DNA from: an uncultured Prevotella sp.
GTDB taxonomy: Bacteria > Bacteroidota > Bacteroidia > Bacteroidales > Bacteroidaceae
Assembly: GCA_937895845.1 (NCBI GenBank)
Contig: CALBLK010000076.1
Location: forward strand, 1 to 64,000
DNA length: 64,000 nucleotides
Direction of reading: 5' to 3'
The notes beneath the pieces were generated by a model. The model worked only from the letters and a program-made list of their open reading frames with translations, searched no databases and had not been told where the DNA came from. Made by a program: the position numbers and the translations under genes. Position 1 is the first letter of the stretch. Every line of letters starts with the position of its first letter. Positions 16,737-23,717 of the stretch are shown in pieces.

Positions 16737-17012
16737 AGCTATGTGTTTGAATTAACTAAATAGTTTACATTGCAAACATCGTAAATTTTCCACAAAGTGT
16801 TTGTATTGCAATCGTTAAATCTTTCTTAATCTTGAAATATATATATTTGTTTAACATTTCAAACCTGTAATGTTATATAATGTTAAAATTGGGTACAAAT
16901 CAACCAAACAGTTAATTTTTCTTCTGAAAAGTGTGTTATATGTAAAATACTTCACTTATCTTTGTGTCATCAAAGTTAAATCAGTGAGTATCAACGATTA
17001 AAACATAAGAAA
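16737..17012. promoter_or_regulatory. AT-rich divergent control region
   Basis: This is 276 bp without a gene, between the leftward scaffold gene and the rightward island. Very AT-rich. It holds TTGTATTGCAATC at 16801-16813 (also found upstream of two other leftward genes), TATATTTG near 16850, and TATCTTTG at 16957-16964, which fits the Bacteroidota -7 box and would drive the plus-strand genes. No clear -33 TTTG is seen for it, and no leftward -7 box is evident. Confidence 0.55.
16957..16964 (+). promoter_or_regulatory. Likely -7 box (TATCTTTG) for the plus-strand island
   Basis: It matches TAnnTTTG, 49 nt upstream of the ATG at 17013. The -33 TTTG is not clear, so this is a candidate only. 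Confidence 0.5.
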
Positions 17013-17255
17013 ATGAACGCAACACTTGCATACAGCACAACAGAGATTAACCGCAACTTCAAAATCAAGGTTGCAGGGTTTAATAACGACACCAAGAAAC
17101 TCAACACCTTGGTTGGGGTCAGCGGTCTTGTGAAACTCATCGGAGAGGAACTCGCAAACAAGTTTATCAAGCGAGCATTTGAGAACTCAATGTGGGAAGA
17201 TAAGACGGTGTGCAAGTTGCGCAGAGGTTTGAAAGTAACATTCTATAATTTTTAA
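17013..17255 (+). CDS. Small basic protein of unknown function
   Basis: This 80-aa protein (MNATLAYSTTEINRNFKIKV) is the first gene of the rightward island. It contains a helical middle (VKLIGEELANKFIKRAFENS) and a basic C-terminus (CKLRRGLKVTFYNF). No family is recognised. It starts about 49 nt after a candidate promoter box and is followed by a 42-aa gene and the DUF932-like gene. Together they look like one rightward transcript. Confidence 0.65.
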   Translation: MNATLAYSTTEINRNFKIKVAGFNNDTKKLNTLVGVSGLVKLIGEELANKFIKRAFENSMWEDKTVCKLRRGLKVTFYNF

Positions 17256-17273
17256 TCACAGGAGGAACGTACA

Positions 17274-17402
17274 ATGATTACAGACAACACAACGATAGAG
17301 GGCGCATACCTCGCAGGTTTTGAACCATCAAATGATAATCTGACAGGCGAAGACCTGTTAAGAGAAGCAGAAGAGTATTTATTCACAATAACTTTCAAAT
17401 AA
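17274..17402 (+). CDS. 42-aa acidic small protein
   Basis: A short frame starts at ATG 17274 (MITDNTTIEGAYLAGFEPSN) after a strong ribosome-binding sequence GGAGG about 10 nt upstream. It ends 7 nt before the DUF932-like gene. It is acidic and ends in a helical segment (EDLLREAEEYLFTITFK). The ribosome-binding site and tight spacing support translation. No function is recognised. Confidence 0.6.
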   Translation: MITDNTTIEGAYLAGFEPSNDNLTGEDLLREAEEYLFTITFK

Positions 17403-17409
17403 CAAGCGT

Positions 17410-18558
17410 ATGAACACAATTCAGACAGAGCCGACCATTCAGCAAGGCTTGAACGAGGTCGTAATGAACAAAGTGCAGAGAATGATTGACGGCAAAGCCG
17501 TTGGTGTGCAAGCAACTATGGAACGCCTTATCAACGAGGGCAAGATGGCGCAGGATTACATCGCACCTATTGGGGTGAACCTCAAGGCGCAAGACCACGA
17601 GCCTGTCATCACCTTTACAGGCGACAACCATCTGACGATGAATATGCCCGATGGGCAGTTCACGATGCATGACAACGCTATCGGACAGATGGCTGACCGA
17701 ATGGATATTCCGCAGAGATACCTCCGTCAACTCGCATCGGGCGAGCCTTGGGCAATAGCCCTCGCTGCTTATCTGCTTAACCAACACTCGGATTGGACGC
17801 AGCGCAGCCGTGTATTGGTTCGCACGGTCGGCACACAGGTCAGAGGTATTCTCTCGGATAGTTACCGCAGACTGAACTCTGTTGAGATACTGACCGCCTT
17901 TGTGCAGGAAGCAGCAGGGCAAGGGGCTGTCATCAGTGATGCCTACATGAACGACACCAAGGTTTGGGCTGAAACAATCCTCCCGACACCGATAACCGTG
18001 CCAACCAAGAACAATGGCGATGTCATCATCTTTGCAGGGGCAAGGTTCAGCACTTCTGACTATGGGGATGGAGCGGTTGATATGCGAGCGTTCCTCTTGA
18101 ACGGAGCATGCTTGAACGGCATGGTCAGAGAGAGCGTAATGAAGCAAGTGCATCTTGGAAGCAAGTTGCCCGATAATCTTGCCCTCTCACAGCAGACCTA
18201 TGAACTTGATACAAAGACTACGGTGTCCGCTGTCAAAGACCTTACCAAGGGTTTATTTTCAAAAGACAACCTCATGGCAAAGGCTGTTGAGATACAGGGC
18301 GCAAGCGAGGTTGAGGTTGATTTCGACAGGGAACTGAAACGCCTTACATCCAACGGAGGACTTCTGAAACAGGAGGGTAAAGAGGTTGAGAAGATTTTGA
18401 TGCGCAACAACCCCGATGACGGAGTGCAAGGTGGGGCTACCCTGTGGAAGCTGACACAAGCAATCACAGCCCACGCAAGAGAACTCACCCCCGAGCGAAG
18501 CCGTGAACTTCACGAATTATCGGGTCAATTACTTAATCGTGTAAGAGTAAACGCATAA
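17410..18558 (+). CDS. DUF932 family (phage/plasmid-like) protein
   Basis: This 382-aa protein has the layout of DUF932 proteins that occur on phages and plasmids, with segments like GEPWAIALAAYLLNQHSDW, VRTVGTQVRGILSDSYRRLN and FAGARFSTSDYGDGAVDMRA. The biochemical role of this family is not established; links to replication or anti-restriction have been suggested from context only. It is the main gene of the plus-strand island and ends 10 nt before a strong hairpin. Confidence 0.75.
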   Translation: MNTIQTEPTIQQGLNEVVMNKVQRMIDGKAVGVQATMERLINEGKMAQDYIAPIGVNLKAQDHEPVITFTGDNHLTMNMPDGQFTMHDNAIGQMADRMDIPQRYLRQLASGEPWAIALAAYLLNQHSDWTQRSRVLVRTVGTQVRGILSDSYRRLNSVEILTAFVQEAAGQGAVISDAYMNDTKVWAETILPTPITVPTKNNGDVIIFAGARFSTSDYGDGAVDMRAFLLNGACLNGMVRESVMKQVHLGSKLPDNLALSQQTYELDTKTTVSAVKDLTKGLFSKDNLMAKAVEIQGASEVEVDFDRELKRLTSNGGLLKQEGKEVEKILMRNNPDDGVQGGATLWKLTQAITAHARELTPERSRELHELSGQLLNRVRVNA

Positions 18559-18568
18559 CACCACCAAC

Positions 18569-18603
18569 GACCCACAGAGGGGTTGTAAATTGCTCTGTGG
18601 GTC
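18569..18603 (+). terminator. Hairpin after the DUF932-like gene
   Basis: GACCCACAGAG (18569-18579) pairs perfectly with CTCTGTGGGTC (18593-18603) over an 11-bp stem and 13-nt loop, followed by ATCTTTT. It is a plausible intrinsic terminator or attenuator between 17410-18558 and the next gene. Confidence 0.65.
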
Positions 18604-18624
18604 ATCTTTTAATCATCAGACACA

Positions 18625-19113
18625 ATGGAAAATAAAGATTTCATATTCAAGCAAGATTGGAAGAATGACGGCATGCTTAAATGGCATAACGCAAAGACTA
18701 TCGCCCTGTATATGCAACTATGCAACGCTCGCAACACCTGTGACCTGTCAAAGTACGATATGTTCTGTGCTTTCAGCAATGAGCAATTTGAACAGAACCG
18801 CAAGACTATTCGCCCACTCAGAGAGGGAGAGAAGTATGTCGCCTTTGGAACAGGGGTATATGGCACACGTGATGGCATTGAGAAGTATTTGGCTTTCTCT
18901 CGCAGCATCAGCAAGCGCATAACCGAGGAGTGCGACCCACAGGAGGTGTATTGTTACGAATACAACAACTATGAGAGTTGCATTGCTTATGATGGCGATG
19001 TGGACGCAATCAGATTGGTTGCTGATTATTGGGGTTGGGACACCGCAAAACGCATCAAGCGTTTCTCTGCTTTTTACCCTGTCGAAAGCCTTATATCAGA
19101 TAATCACAGATAA
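18625..19113 (+). CDS. Unknown 162-aa phage protein
   Basis: The protein starts MENKDFIFKQDWKNDGMLKW and contains KTIALYMQLCNARNTCDLSK and FAFSNEQFEQNRKTIRPL-like segments. This composition is met in small proteins of Bacteroidales phages, but no functional family is recognised. It has several aromatic and Cys residues (DPQEVYCYEYNNYESCIAYD). It follows the 18.57 kb hairpin and its end overlaps the start of a repeat-rich stretch. Confidence 0.65.
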   Translation: MENKDFIFKQDWKNDGMLKWHNAKTIALYMQLCNARNTCDLSKYDMFCAFSNEQFEQNRKTIRPLREGEKYVAFGTGVYGTRDGIEKYLAFSRSISKRITEECDPQEVYCYEYNNYESCIAYDGDVDAIRLVADYWGWDTAKRIKRFSAFYPVESLISDNHR

Positions 19114-19252
19114 CCGAAAACGATAACCGATTTGTTTATGTTGATTACCAAATTAAAGATAACCGACATTAGCAAACATAAGCAAAGATAACCCTTAGAA
19201 GAGAAGAGAATAGAAGAGAGTAGAAGAGAGTAGAAGAGAGTAGAAGAGAAGA
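19100..19252 (+). repeat. Short iterons followed by purine-only tandem repeats (candidate origin-like site)
   Basis: ATAACC or close variants begin at 19100, 19110, 19123, 19144, 19159 and 19188. A run of pure purine decamers related to TAGAAGAGAG occupies about 19197-19252. The same order (ATAACC iterons, then a long purine-rich strand) occurs inside the DnaD-like initiator gene at 33.55-33.68 kb. The rest of this 300-bp gap to 19414 shows no gene. Confidence 0.5.
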
Positions 19253-19414
19253 TAGGATATAAACCCTTAACAGGGTTATGGCGACACCGCCAAGAGTTTA
19301 TCTTGGGTTCGGTTATGTTCGCCAATATGTCAGAGGCGGTTAGAGCCAAAAACAGATGGCGAAACCCAAAAAGACTTGGGCGAGCCGATTTTGAACAACT
19401 AAATTCACAATAAA

Positions 19415-19627
19415 ATGGCAAAGAAAACGTTTTATATTCCGACACGGCTTGTATTCGTGGGCAGTGTTGAAGTCTTGGCTGATGACCAAGAGAAAGCCGA
19501 ATGCCTTGTGCAACACATGATGGGCGCAACACTCGGAGAAGTCACGGATAGTGGCGATGAGAATGTCGTTAATTGGGGCTTTCCCATGACAGGCAATGTT
19601 GAACTGATAACAGACGAGGAAGAATGA
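19415..19627 (+). CDS. Small acidic protein of unknown function
   Basis: This 70-aa protein (MAKKTFYIPTRLVFVGSVEV) has an N-terminal beta segment and an acidic C-terminus (NVELITDEEE). It overlaps the next gene by 4 nt (ATGA at 19624-19627), indicating coupling. No family is recognised. It follows the iteron/purine-repeat stretch. Confidence 0.6.
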   Translation: MAKKTFYIPTRLVFVGSVEVLADDQEKAECLVQHMMGATLGEVTDSGDENVVNWGFPMTGNVELITDEEE

Positions 19628-19887
19628 CGAAATCAAGCATTTACAAAGTGGCGTTCAAAGCACCTCCCCTGTCTGATGATGACAGAACGGAGTTCTTCTT
19701 TACCTCCCTGTCAGCCATATACGACACATTCACGCCCGACCAAGTGGGATGCAAGGTGTCTCGCTTATGGAACATCGGAGTGTCGCAGGGTCAGCCTTAT
19801 GTGGGGCGACTCTGTCAGATAACCAAGGAAGAGATAACGGCAAAAACGCAAAAGAACCCCTGTGAGGGTCGAAAATCTTTTTGGTGA
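19624..19887 (+). CDS. Unknown 87-aa protein
   Basis: It is translated with the preceding small gene through an ATGA overlap. The sequence (MTKSSIYKVAFKAPPLSDDD, TSLSAIYDTFTPDQVGCKVS, GVSQGQPYVGRLCQITKEEI) suggests a compact alpha/beta domain without a recognised family. The end of the gene overlaps the third copy of the dispersed element, so its last residues (CEGRKSFW) are encoded by repeat sequence. Confidence 0.6.
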   Translation: MTKSSIYKVAFKAPPLSDDDRTEFFFTSLSAIYDTFTPDQVGCKVSRLWNIGVSQGQPYVGRLCQITKEEITAKTQKNPCEGRKSFW

Positions 19888-19898
19888 TAACTTATACC
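19885..19898 (+). repeat. Dispersed intergenic element, copy 3
   Basis: This is TGATAACTTATACC on the plus strand, directly preceded by CCTGTGAGGGTCGAAAATC, which matches the flank of copy 2. Its first bases are the stop codon region of the upstream gene. Confidence 0.6.
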
Positions 19899-19957
19899 AT
19901 CCTGCACAGGAAAAGCCGACAGCGGTCAAATAACGAGCAAATAAGCCATATTTTGAT

Positions 19958-19965
19958 TACCTTTG
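19958..19965 (+). promoter_or_regulatory. -7 promoter box (TACCTTTG)
   Basis: It matches TAnnTTTG, 24 nt upstream of the ATG at 19990, so the small acidic gene facing the MuF-ART gene probably has its own promoter. A -33 TTTG at the usual 20-nt distance is not seen. Confidence 0.5.
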
Positions 19966-19989
19966 CAGGGTGCTTAAAACGAAAACGAT

Positions 19990-20184
19990 ATGACAGACGA
20001 AGAAATGGATAGAAATTTGGCTAAAATTGAGAAAGCCGAAGAAGAAGTCAATGAATGGTGGAACTCATTGTCAGAGGAAGACAAAAAGAAAGAAGCCGAG
20101 AAATCAAAAGACACTCGGCTTTGGGAAGATTGGACTGATTGTGACCCTGTGACCAATTCTAAATCTCGGTCATCTGAAAAATAA
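19990..20184 (+). CDS. Small acidic protein convergent with the MuF-ART gene (candidate immunity protein)
   Basis: This 64-aa, Glu/Asp/Lys-rich helical protein (MTDEEMDRNLAKIEKAEEEV, SEEDKKKEAEKSKDTRLW) lies tail-to-tail with the MuF-ART gene and overlaps its 3' end by 26 nt. It has its own -7 box. A small acidic protein made in the lysogen next to a C-terminal toxin domain is the pattern of an immunity gene, but this is inference only. It might equally be an unrelated regulator. Confidence 0.6.
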   Translation: MTDEEMDRNLAKIEKAEEEVNEWWNSLSEEDKKKEAEKSKDTRLWEDWTDCDPVTNSKSRSSEK

Positions 20185-21820
20185 TCCGTCCGCTTTTTGT
20201 TTCTCTGACACCATCAAACTTCAAGTGCATACCCTTGTCGAATAGCAACTCTCGCTGTTCGGGAAACATAGAGAACTCACTTATCCGATGTCCTGTCTTG
20301 CTCTTTATGACAAGCAGAACATCGGTTTCGTTGTTCTTACGTTTTGCCTGTTTGTCGGCAATCATCTTCAATACCACCTTGGGGTCATCACTCGTTGAAG
20401 TGAACCCTTGAAATGTTGTCTCGGCTTTGCTGACCGCCTGTTGCTTCCACGCTTCGAGATTTGTCTTATTCAGACGGATAGTGCGATACACGGTTGCTTC
20501 CTCGGTTGGGAGTTTTGAGAGAGCCGAAGACAGCAATTCAGAGAACGCAACATTGAACTCTGACAGGCTGTCTTGCATCAGTTCTTTGTTCAGATGGCGA
20601 AAGTCTGATACGTCGCCCCTTGTGTACTCTATCAGCGCAGCCTTTTCTGTATTCTTGATGTCGGGGTACTTCTTGTCAAGGAACAGCGCAAGGCTTTGTT
20701 TCATTGCAGGGCTTGTGTGGTATGCTCTCGTAAACTTCTTTTCTGCAGCTGAATATATCCCGACACGGAAGTCTGAAACATATTGTGGGTTATCTCGAAC
20801 GAAGTAAGGCATTGATGCCCACCCCTTGGCTCGTTCTCTGTTATCGTCAATCCATTTGTTGAACACATCGGGAATGGCAGACACTTCGTTTTCGCTCTCT
20901 GACAGCGGTTCTTTGCCCTGTAAGATGCGCTGTGTGTCCCTGTTCATTTCCGCTCTCGTCTTTAGGATTGTGAGAGCATGGCAGCGGCAATGAGGGTGCC
21001 ACCCCGTCCACTTGAAATCCTTGGGATAACGCCCTTTGAGGTCATCACAGATGTCGGGTTCGTGATTGGTCTTGGACGGCTCAATCAGTATGCCGACAAC
21101 GAAGTCAAGTTCTTGCCACCGCAGATAATCAGCCGTGCGATATGCAATGTTACTCTCTGTGGCAGCAAGTCTTCTGGCATTCTTGTAACTGCTTCGATAC
21201 ACGCCCTGCCCAGGATGAAAAGCAGCTGCACGCTTGGATAATTGGAGGTTGCCGTCCTTATCCCTTACTCTGCGAAAGAGTTTGTCGGGATATATAAGAA
21301 ACGTGCGGAGTTGTCGCGACATTTCATCTGCTGACAGCCCATCACGGATGCCGACATCAAGCCCCATCTCTATTTCGTCCTTGAATTGGTTGGTATAGTT
21401 CCAAACCCTGTCAGACAGACGCAACCCTGCAACTTTTCGTTTCGTGAACGCTTCCAATGCTTCGGGGGTCGATGAATAGTATCGCTTGTATGCTTCCTGT
21501 GGAAGTTTTCCCACATTGTCACCGAACACTTGGTTGCACAATTCGTTGTTTTTGTTATTGGCAAGCGTCCATTCAGAGCGCACACCATTCACAATTACCG
21601 CCTGTAACCCCAATTTTAGGCTCTCTAACAGCGTTTTGATGCGTCTTGCGGTTGACGGATAGTCTGCGAAAGAAAACGCTCTGTTAGGGTTGATTTTGTG
21701 TATAGATACACCAATAGCAGCCGCCTCGCGAGCGGCTGTATTGTAAACCTCGTCTACCATCGCTTGATATGACAGGAGGTTTTTGAGATGCTGTCGTTCC
21801 CATTTATTCAGTCGGGGCAT
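20159..21820 (-). CDS. MuF-type minor head protein with C-terminal ADP-ribosyltransferase domain
   Basis: This is 553 aa from the preferred start MPRLNKWERQ (21820); an upstream frame to 21865 overlaps the previous gene more. The N-terminal half is a Mu-F-like head morphogenesis domain with the zinc-like signature EPDICDDLKGRYP...GWHPHCRCHAL. The C-terminal ~170 residues look like an R-S-E ADP-ribosyltransferase. They show AALIEYTRGDVSDFRHLN, then VYRTIRL (Arg about 446), GFTSTS (Ser-Thr-Ser about 475-477) and FPEQRELLF (Gln-x-Glu about 522-524). It is encoded after the portal and before the structural block, so it is probably packaged in the virion and injected with DNA. MuF-toxin fusions of temperate phages are a known theme. 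Confidence 0.82.
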   Translation of the reverse strand: MPRLNKWERQHLKNLLSYQAMVDEVYNTAAREAAAIGVSIHKINPNRAFSFADYPSTARRIKTLLESLKLGLQAVIVNGVRSEWTLANNKNNELCNQVFGDNVGKLPQEAYKRYYSSTPEALEAFTKRKVAGLRLSDRVWNYTNQFKDEIEMGLDVGIRDGLSADEMSRQLRTFLIYPDKLFRRVRDKDGNLQLSKRAAAFHPGQGVYRSSYKNARRLAATESNIAYRTADYLRWQELDFVVGILIEPSKTNHEPDICDDLKGRYPKDFKWTGWHPHCRCHALTILKTRAEMNRDTQRILQGKEPLSESENEVSAIPDVFNKWIDDNRERAKGWASMPYFVRDNPQYVSDFRVGIYSAAEKKFTRAYHTSPAMKQSLALFLDKKYPDIKNTEKAALIEYTRGDVSDFRHLNKELMQDSLSEFNVAFSELLSSALSKLPTEEATVYRTIRLNKTNLEAWKQQAVSKAETTFQGFTSTSDDPKVVLKMIADKQAKRKNNETDVLLVIKSKTGHRISEFSMFPEQRELLFDKGMHLKFDGVRETKSGRIIFQMTEI

Positions 21821-22022
21821 CGTCTTTCTTGGTTCGTTTAACGAAATTCTCGCATTGCCAATCATTCAAGAATTTACACCACTTGCCGTTTGAATAGAAC
21901 GGACAGCGACACAAAATCAGATGACCGTCCAATGCTTCGCTGTGCCAATCATACGAGTGCTTGCAGTCGGAGCAATGGTATTGAGCAATGGTCTTCTTTA
22001 CGGCTCGTTTCTGTCTTGCCAT
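21804..22022 (-). CDS. Small Cys-rich (zinc-ribbon-like) protein
   Basis: This 72-aa protein has CSDCKHSYDWHSEALDGH, then LCRCPFYSNGKWCKFLNDWQC. The seven Cys and two nearby His residues suggest one or two metal sites. Its basic ends (MARQKRAVKKTIAQ, FVKRTKKDD) would suit nucleic acid or protein binding. It is encoded between the small lipoprotein and the MuF-ART gene and overlaps the start of the latter by 17 nt. No named family is recognised. Confidence 0.65.
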   Translation of the reverse strand: MARQKRAVKKTIAQYHCSDCKHSYDWHSEALDGHLILCRCPFYSNGKWCKFLNDWQCENFVKRTKKDDAPTE

Positions 22023-22043
22023 AGTTGGTTTAATGTTTAAGTC

Positions 22044-22295
22044 TTACATACTCGCCTTTGCTGATGTTGTTATACGTTTGCTCTGAAACGCATACATGGT
22101 GAACCATAACGCTGTCAGCAATCCATAAGTTCCACGTTTCGGGATAAACAACTCTTCGTGTTGGGTTGTGCTGAACAATCGAATAGGCAGGTTTGTGTTC
22201 CTTTCCCACACACCACCTTTGATTGTGTTGTCATGTTTGCACCCTGCCATCATCAGACAGAGCAACAGACAGGTTAAAATCTTCTTGGTCATCAC
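22044..22295 (-). CDS. Small phage-encoded lipoprotein
   Basis: This 83-aa protein begins MMTKKILTCLLLCLMMAGC, a signal peptide with lipobox MAGC, so it is likely lipidated at Cys19 and exported. The mature part is short (KHDNTIKGGVWERNTN...). Its start overlaps the portal stop by 4 nt. A lipoprotein inside the packaging/head operon is unusual. It might act in lysis (Rz1-like), superinfection exclusion, or as an inner envelope factor; the sequence does not decide. Confidence 0.65.
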   Translation of the reverse strand: MMTKKILTCLLLCLMMAGCKHDNTIKGGVWERNTNLPIRLFSTTQHEELFIPKRGTYGLLTALWFTMYAFQSKRITTSAKASM

Positions 22296-23692
22296 TCTGT
22301 CGGCATCTGTTGGAATATATCAACCTTGCTTTGCTTCTGCTCGGCAATCTCTTGGAGCGTTTTATCCACATCATCAGAGTGTCCGTAACGCTCTATACTC
22401 TCTCGCTGCGACATTATAGGCTCTCCACCATTTGCATTCATCAGATTGTTAATCTCGTCCGCTTCATCTGTGATGGCGAAAGGTGTAATCTGCATATCCA
22501 CTTTGAGAGCGTCAATGTCGGCTGCATAACTCTGACCGAGCGCAATCTTCAAGAATGTCTTGACCACGTTCATTTCACGGTCAAAGAACTCAATCAGTCT
22601 GCCGCTCTCGTCCTTTACTTTGAGTTGGGCATCAATGAACATCTGTTTGCGGCTCTCACCCGATAGTGCCTGTTGCGACATCTTGTCGTATGACCAATCG
22701 GGAAGTTGCAGTTGGGTAAAGAACAAGGATCGCAGTTGCTCAACAAAGAATTTGAGGTTTTCAACGGCTTGCGTCCAAGTCACATATTGAGCCGTGCTTC
22801 CCTTGGGGTATTGCATAATGCTTCGGAACTCCTTGTTGGGCGATTTCTCGTCTCCATAGTTGATAGCTTCATCAGCAAACACGACAAACAAAGGCTTGCT
22901 GTTCTCACGGAGATAGTTGCCGTTTCGGGACAATGCCCACTCAATCTCATACACGGTCTTTGAAGTGTCCTCCCATATTGGCGTTGGTCTCCAAGCATAG
23001 ATAGCGGGGATTTTCCCGAGGGTGATAGTTTCGTTCTCTACCTCTTGCCACTCACCTGTGAGGGTTGACCACTTGATGTGGCGGTCGGCAGTATAGGTAT
23101 CGAAGTATTGAACCAACTTACGCCCTGTCTTGCGTGTATAACCCACCGACATTGCAGTCATATCTCCGTATTCATCGAACAGAGGATAAAGGTCATCGCC
23201 AAGCATCGGAGAAAAGTTGCGGCAGCGGAACTTCAACGGGCTGTTGAAGCCATACTGATTGTTGCGGTCTTCCGTGGCATACCACAGGGTCAGCACCTCA
23301 CACCCTGCAAACAGCATATTGCAACGCTCGTTGTTCACGCTGTCAATGCGGTTGCGGTCATAGATGGCTTCAATGTATGATGCAATCTCTTTCTGTCTGT
23401 CATTTTCGGGCTTGTATATCCGCTTGACAGGAATACCGCAGATTAACTCGGTCATACGCTTTGTTGCAAGCCTTTGAAGGTCGCAAGTGATGCGTGTAAC
23501 GTGTTCCACACCCTCGTCTGTCACAATGTCGGGGTATTTGGCTTTGTTCATAACAGGGTGTTTGCGTGGGTCAAACTCTCGGTTCAACCCATAGCGACCG
23601 CCCCACAGAGGGACACAGATTGTCTTCTCTTTCAATGCGGAGATTTTCTGTTCCGCAGAGTTGCTTGCTTGCAATATTTCTTCGATTGTCAT
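22292..23692 (-). CDS. Portal protein (SPP1-like)
   Basis: This 466-aa protein is encoded between terminase large subunit and MuF genes, the usual portal position. It has portal-like features: an N-terminal helical arm, ITLGKIPAIYAWRPTPIWED, a long helix region (VENLKFFVEQLRSLFFTQL) and a C-terminal crown region (DEINNLMNANGGEPIMSQRE). It forms the dodecameric vertex for DNA entry. The gene is close to the typical SPP1-type portal length of 450-500 aa. Confidence 0.85.
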   Translation of the reverse strand: MTIEEILQASNSAEQKISALKEKTICVPLWGGRYGLNREFDPRKHPVMNKAKYPDIVTDEGVEHVTRITCDLQRLATKRMTELICGIPVKRIYKPENDRQKEIASYIEAIYDRNRIDSVNNERCNMLFAGCEVLTLWYATEDRNNQYGFNSPLKFRCRNFSPMLGDDLYPLFDEYGDMTAMSVGYTRKTGRKLVQYFDTYTADRHIKWSTLTGEWQEVENETITLGKIPAIYAWRPTPIWEDTSKTVYEIEWALSRNGNYLRENSKPLFVVFADEAINYGDEKSPNKEFRSIMQYPKGSTAQYVTWTQAVENLKFFVEQLRSLFFTQLQLPDWSYDKMSQQALSGESRKQMFIDAQLKVKDESGRLIEFFDREMNVVKTFLKIALGQSYAADIDALKVDMQITPFAITDEADEINNLMNANGGEPIMSQRESIERYGHSDDVDKTLQEIAEQKQSKVDIFQQMPTE

Positions 23693-23717
23693 CAGAATGT
23701 ATTATTTGGTTTTATTG

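Noticed and set aside
19197..19252. CRISPR-like repeat array
   Set aside because: The decamer repeats are direct tandem purine words without spacers; no CRISPR array or cas gene was seen.
19100..19260. Decayed copy of the DnaD-like gene
   Set aside because: Similarity is limited to short iteron and purine words; no stretch of matching codons was found, so it is listed only as an origin-like site.
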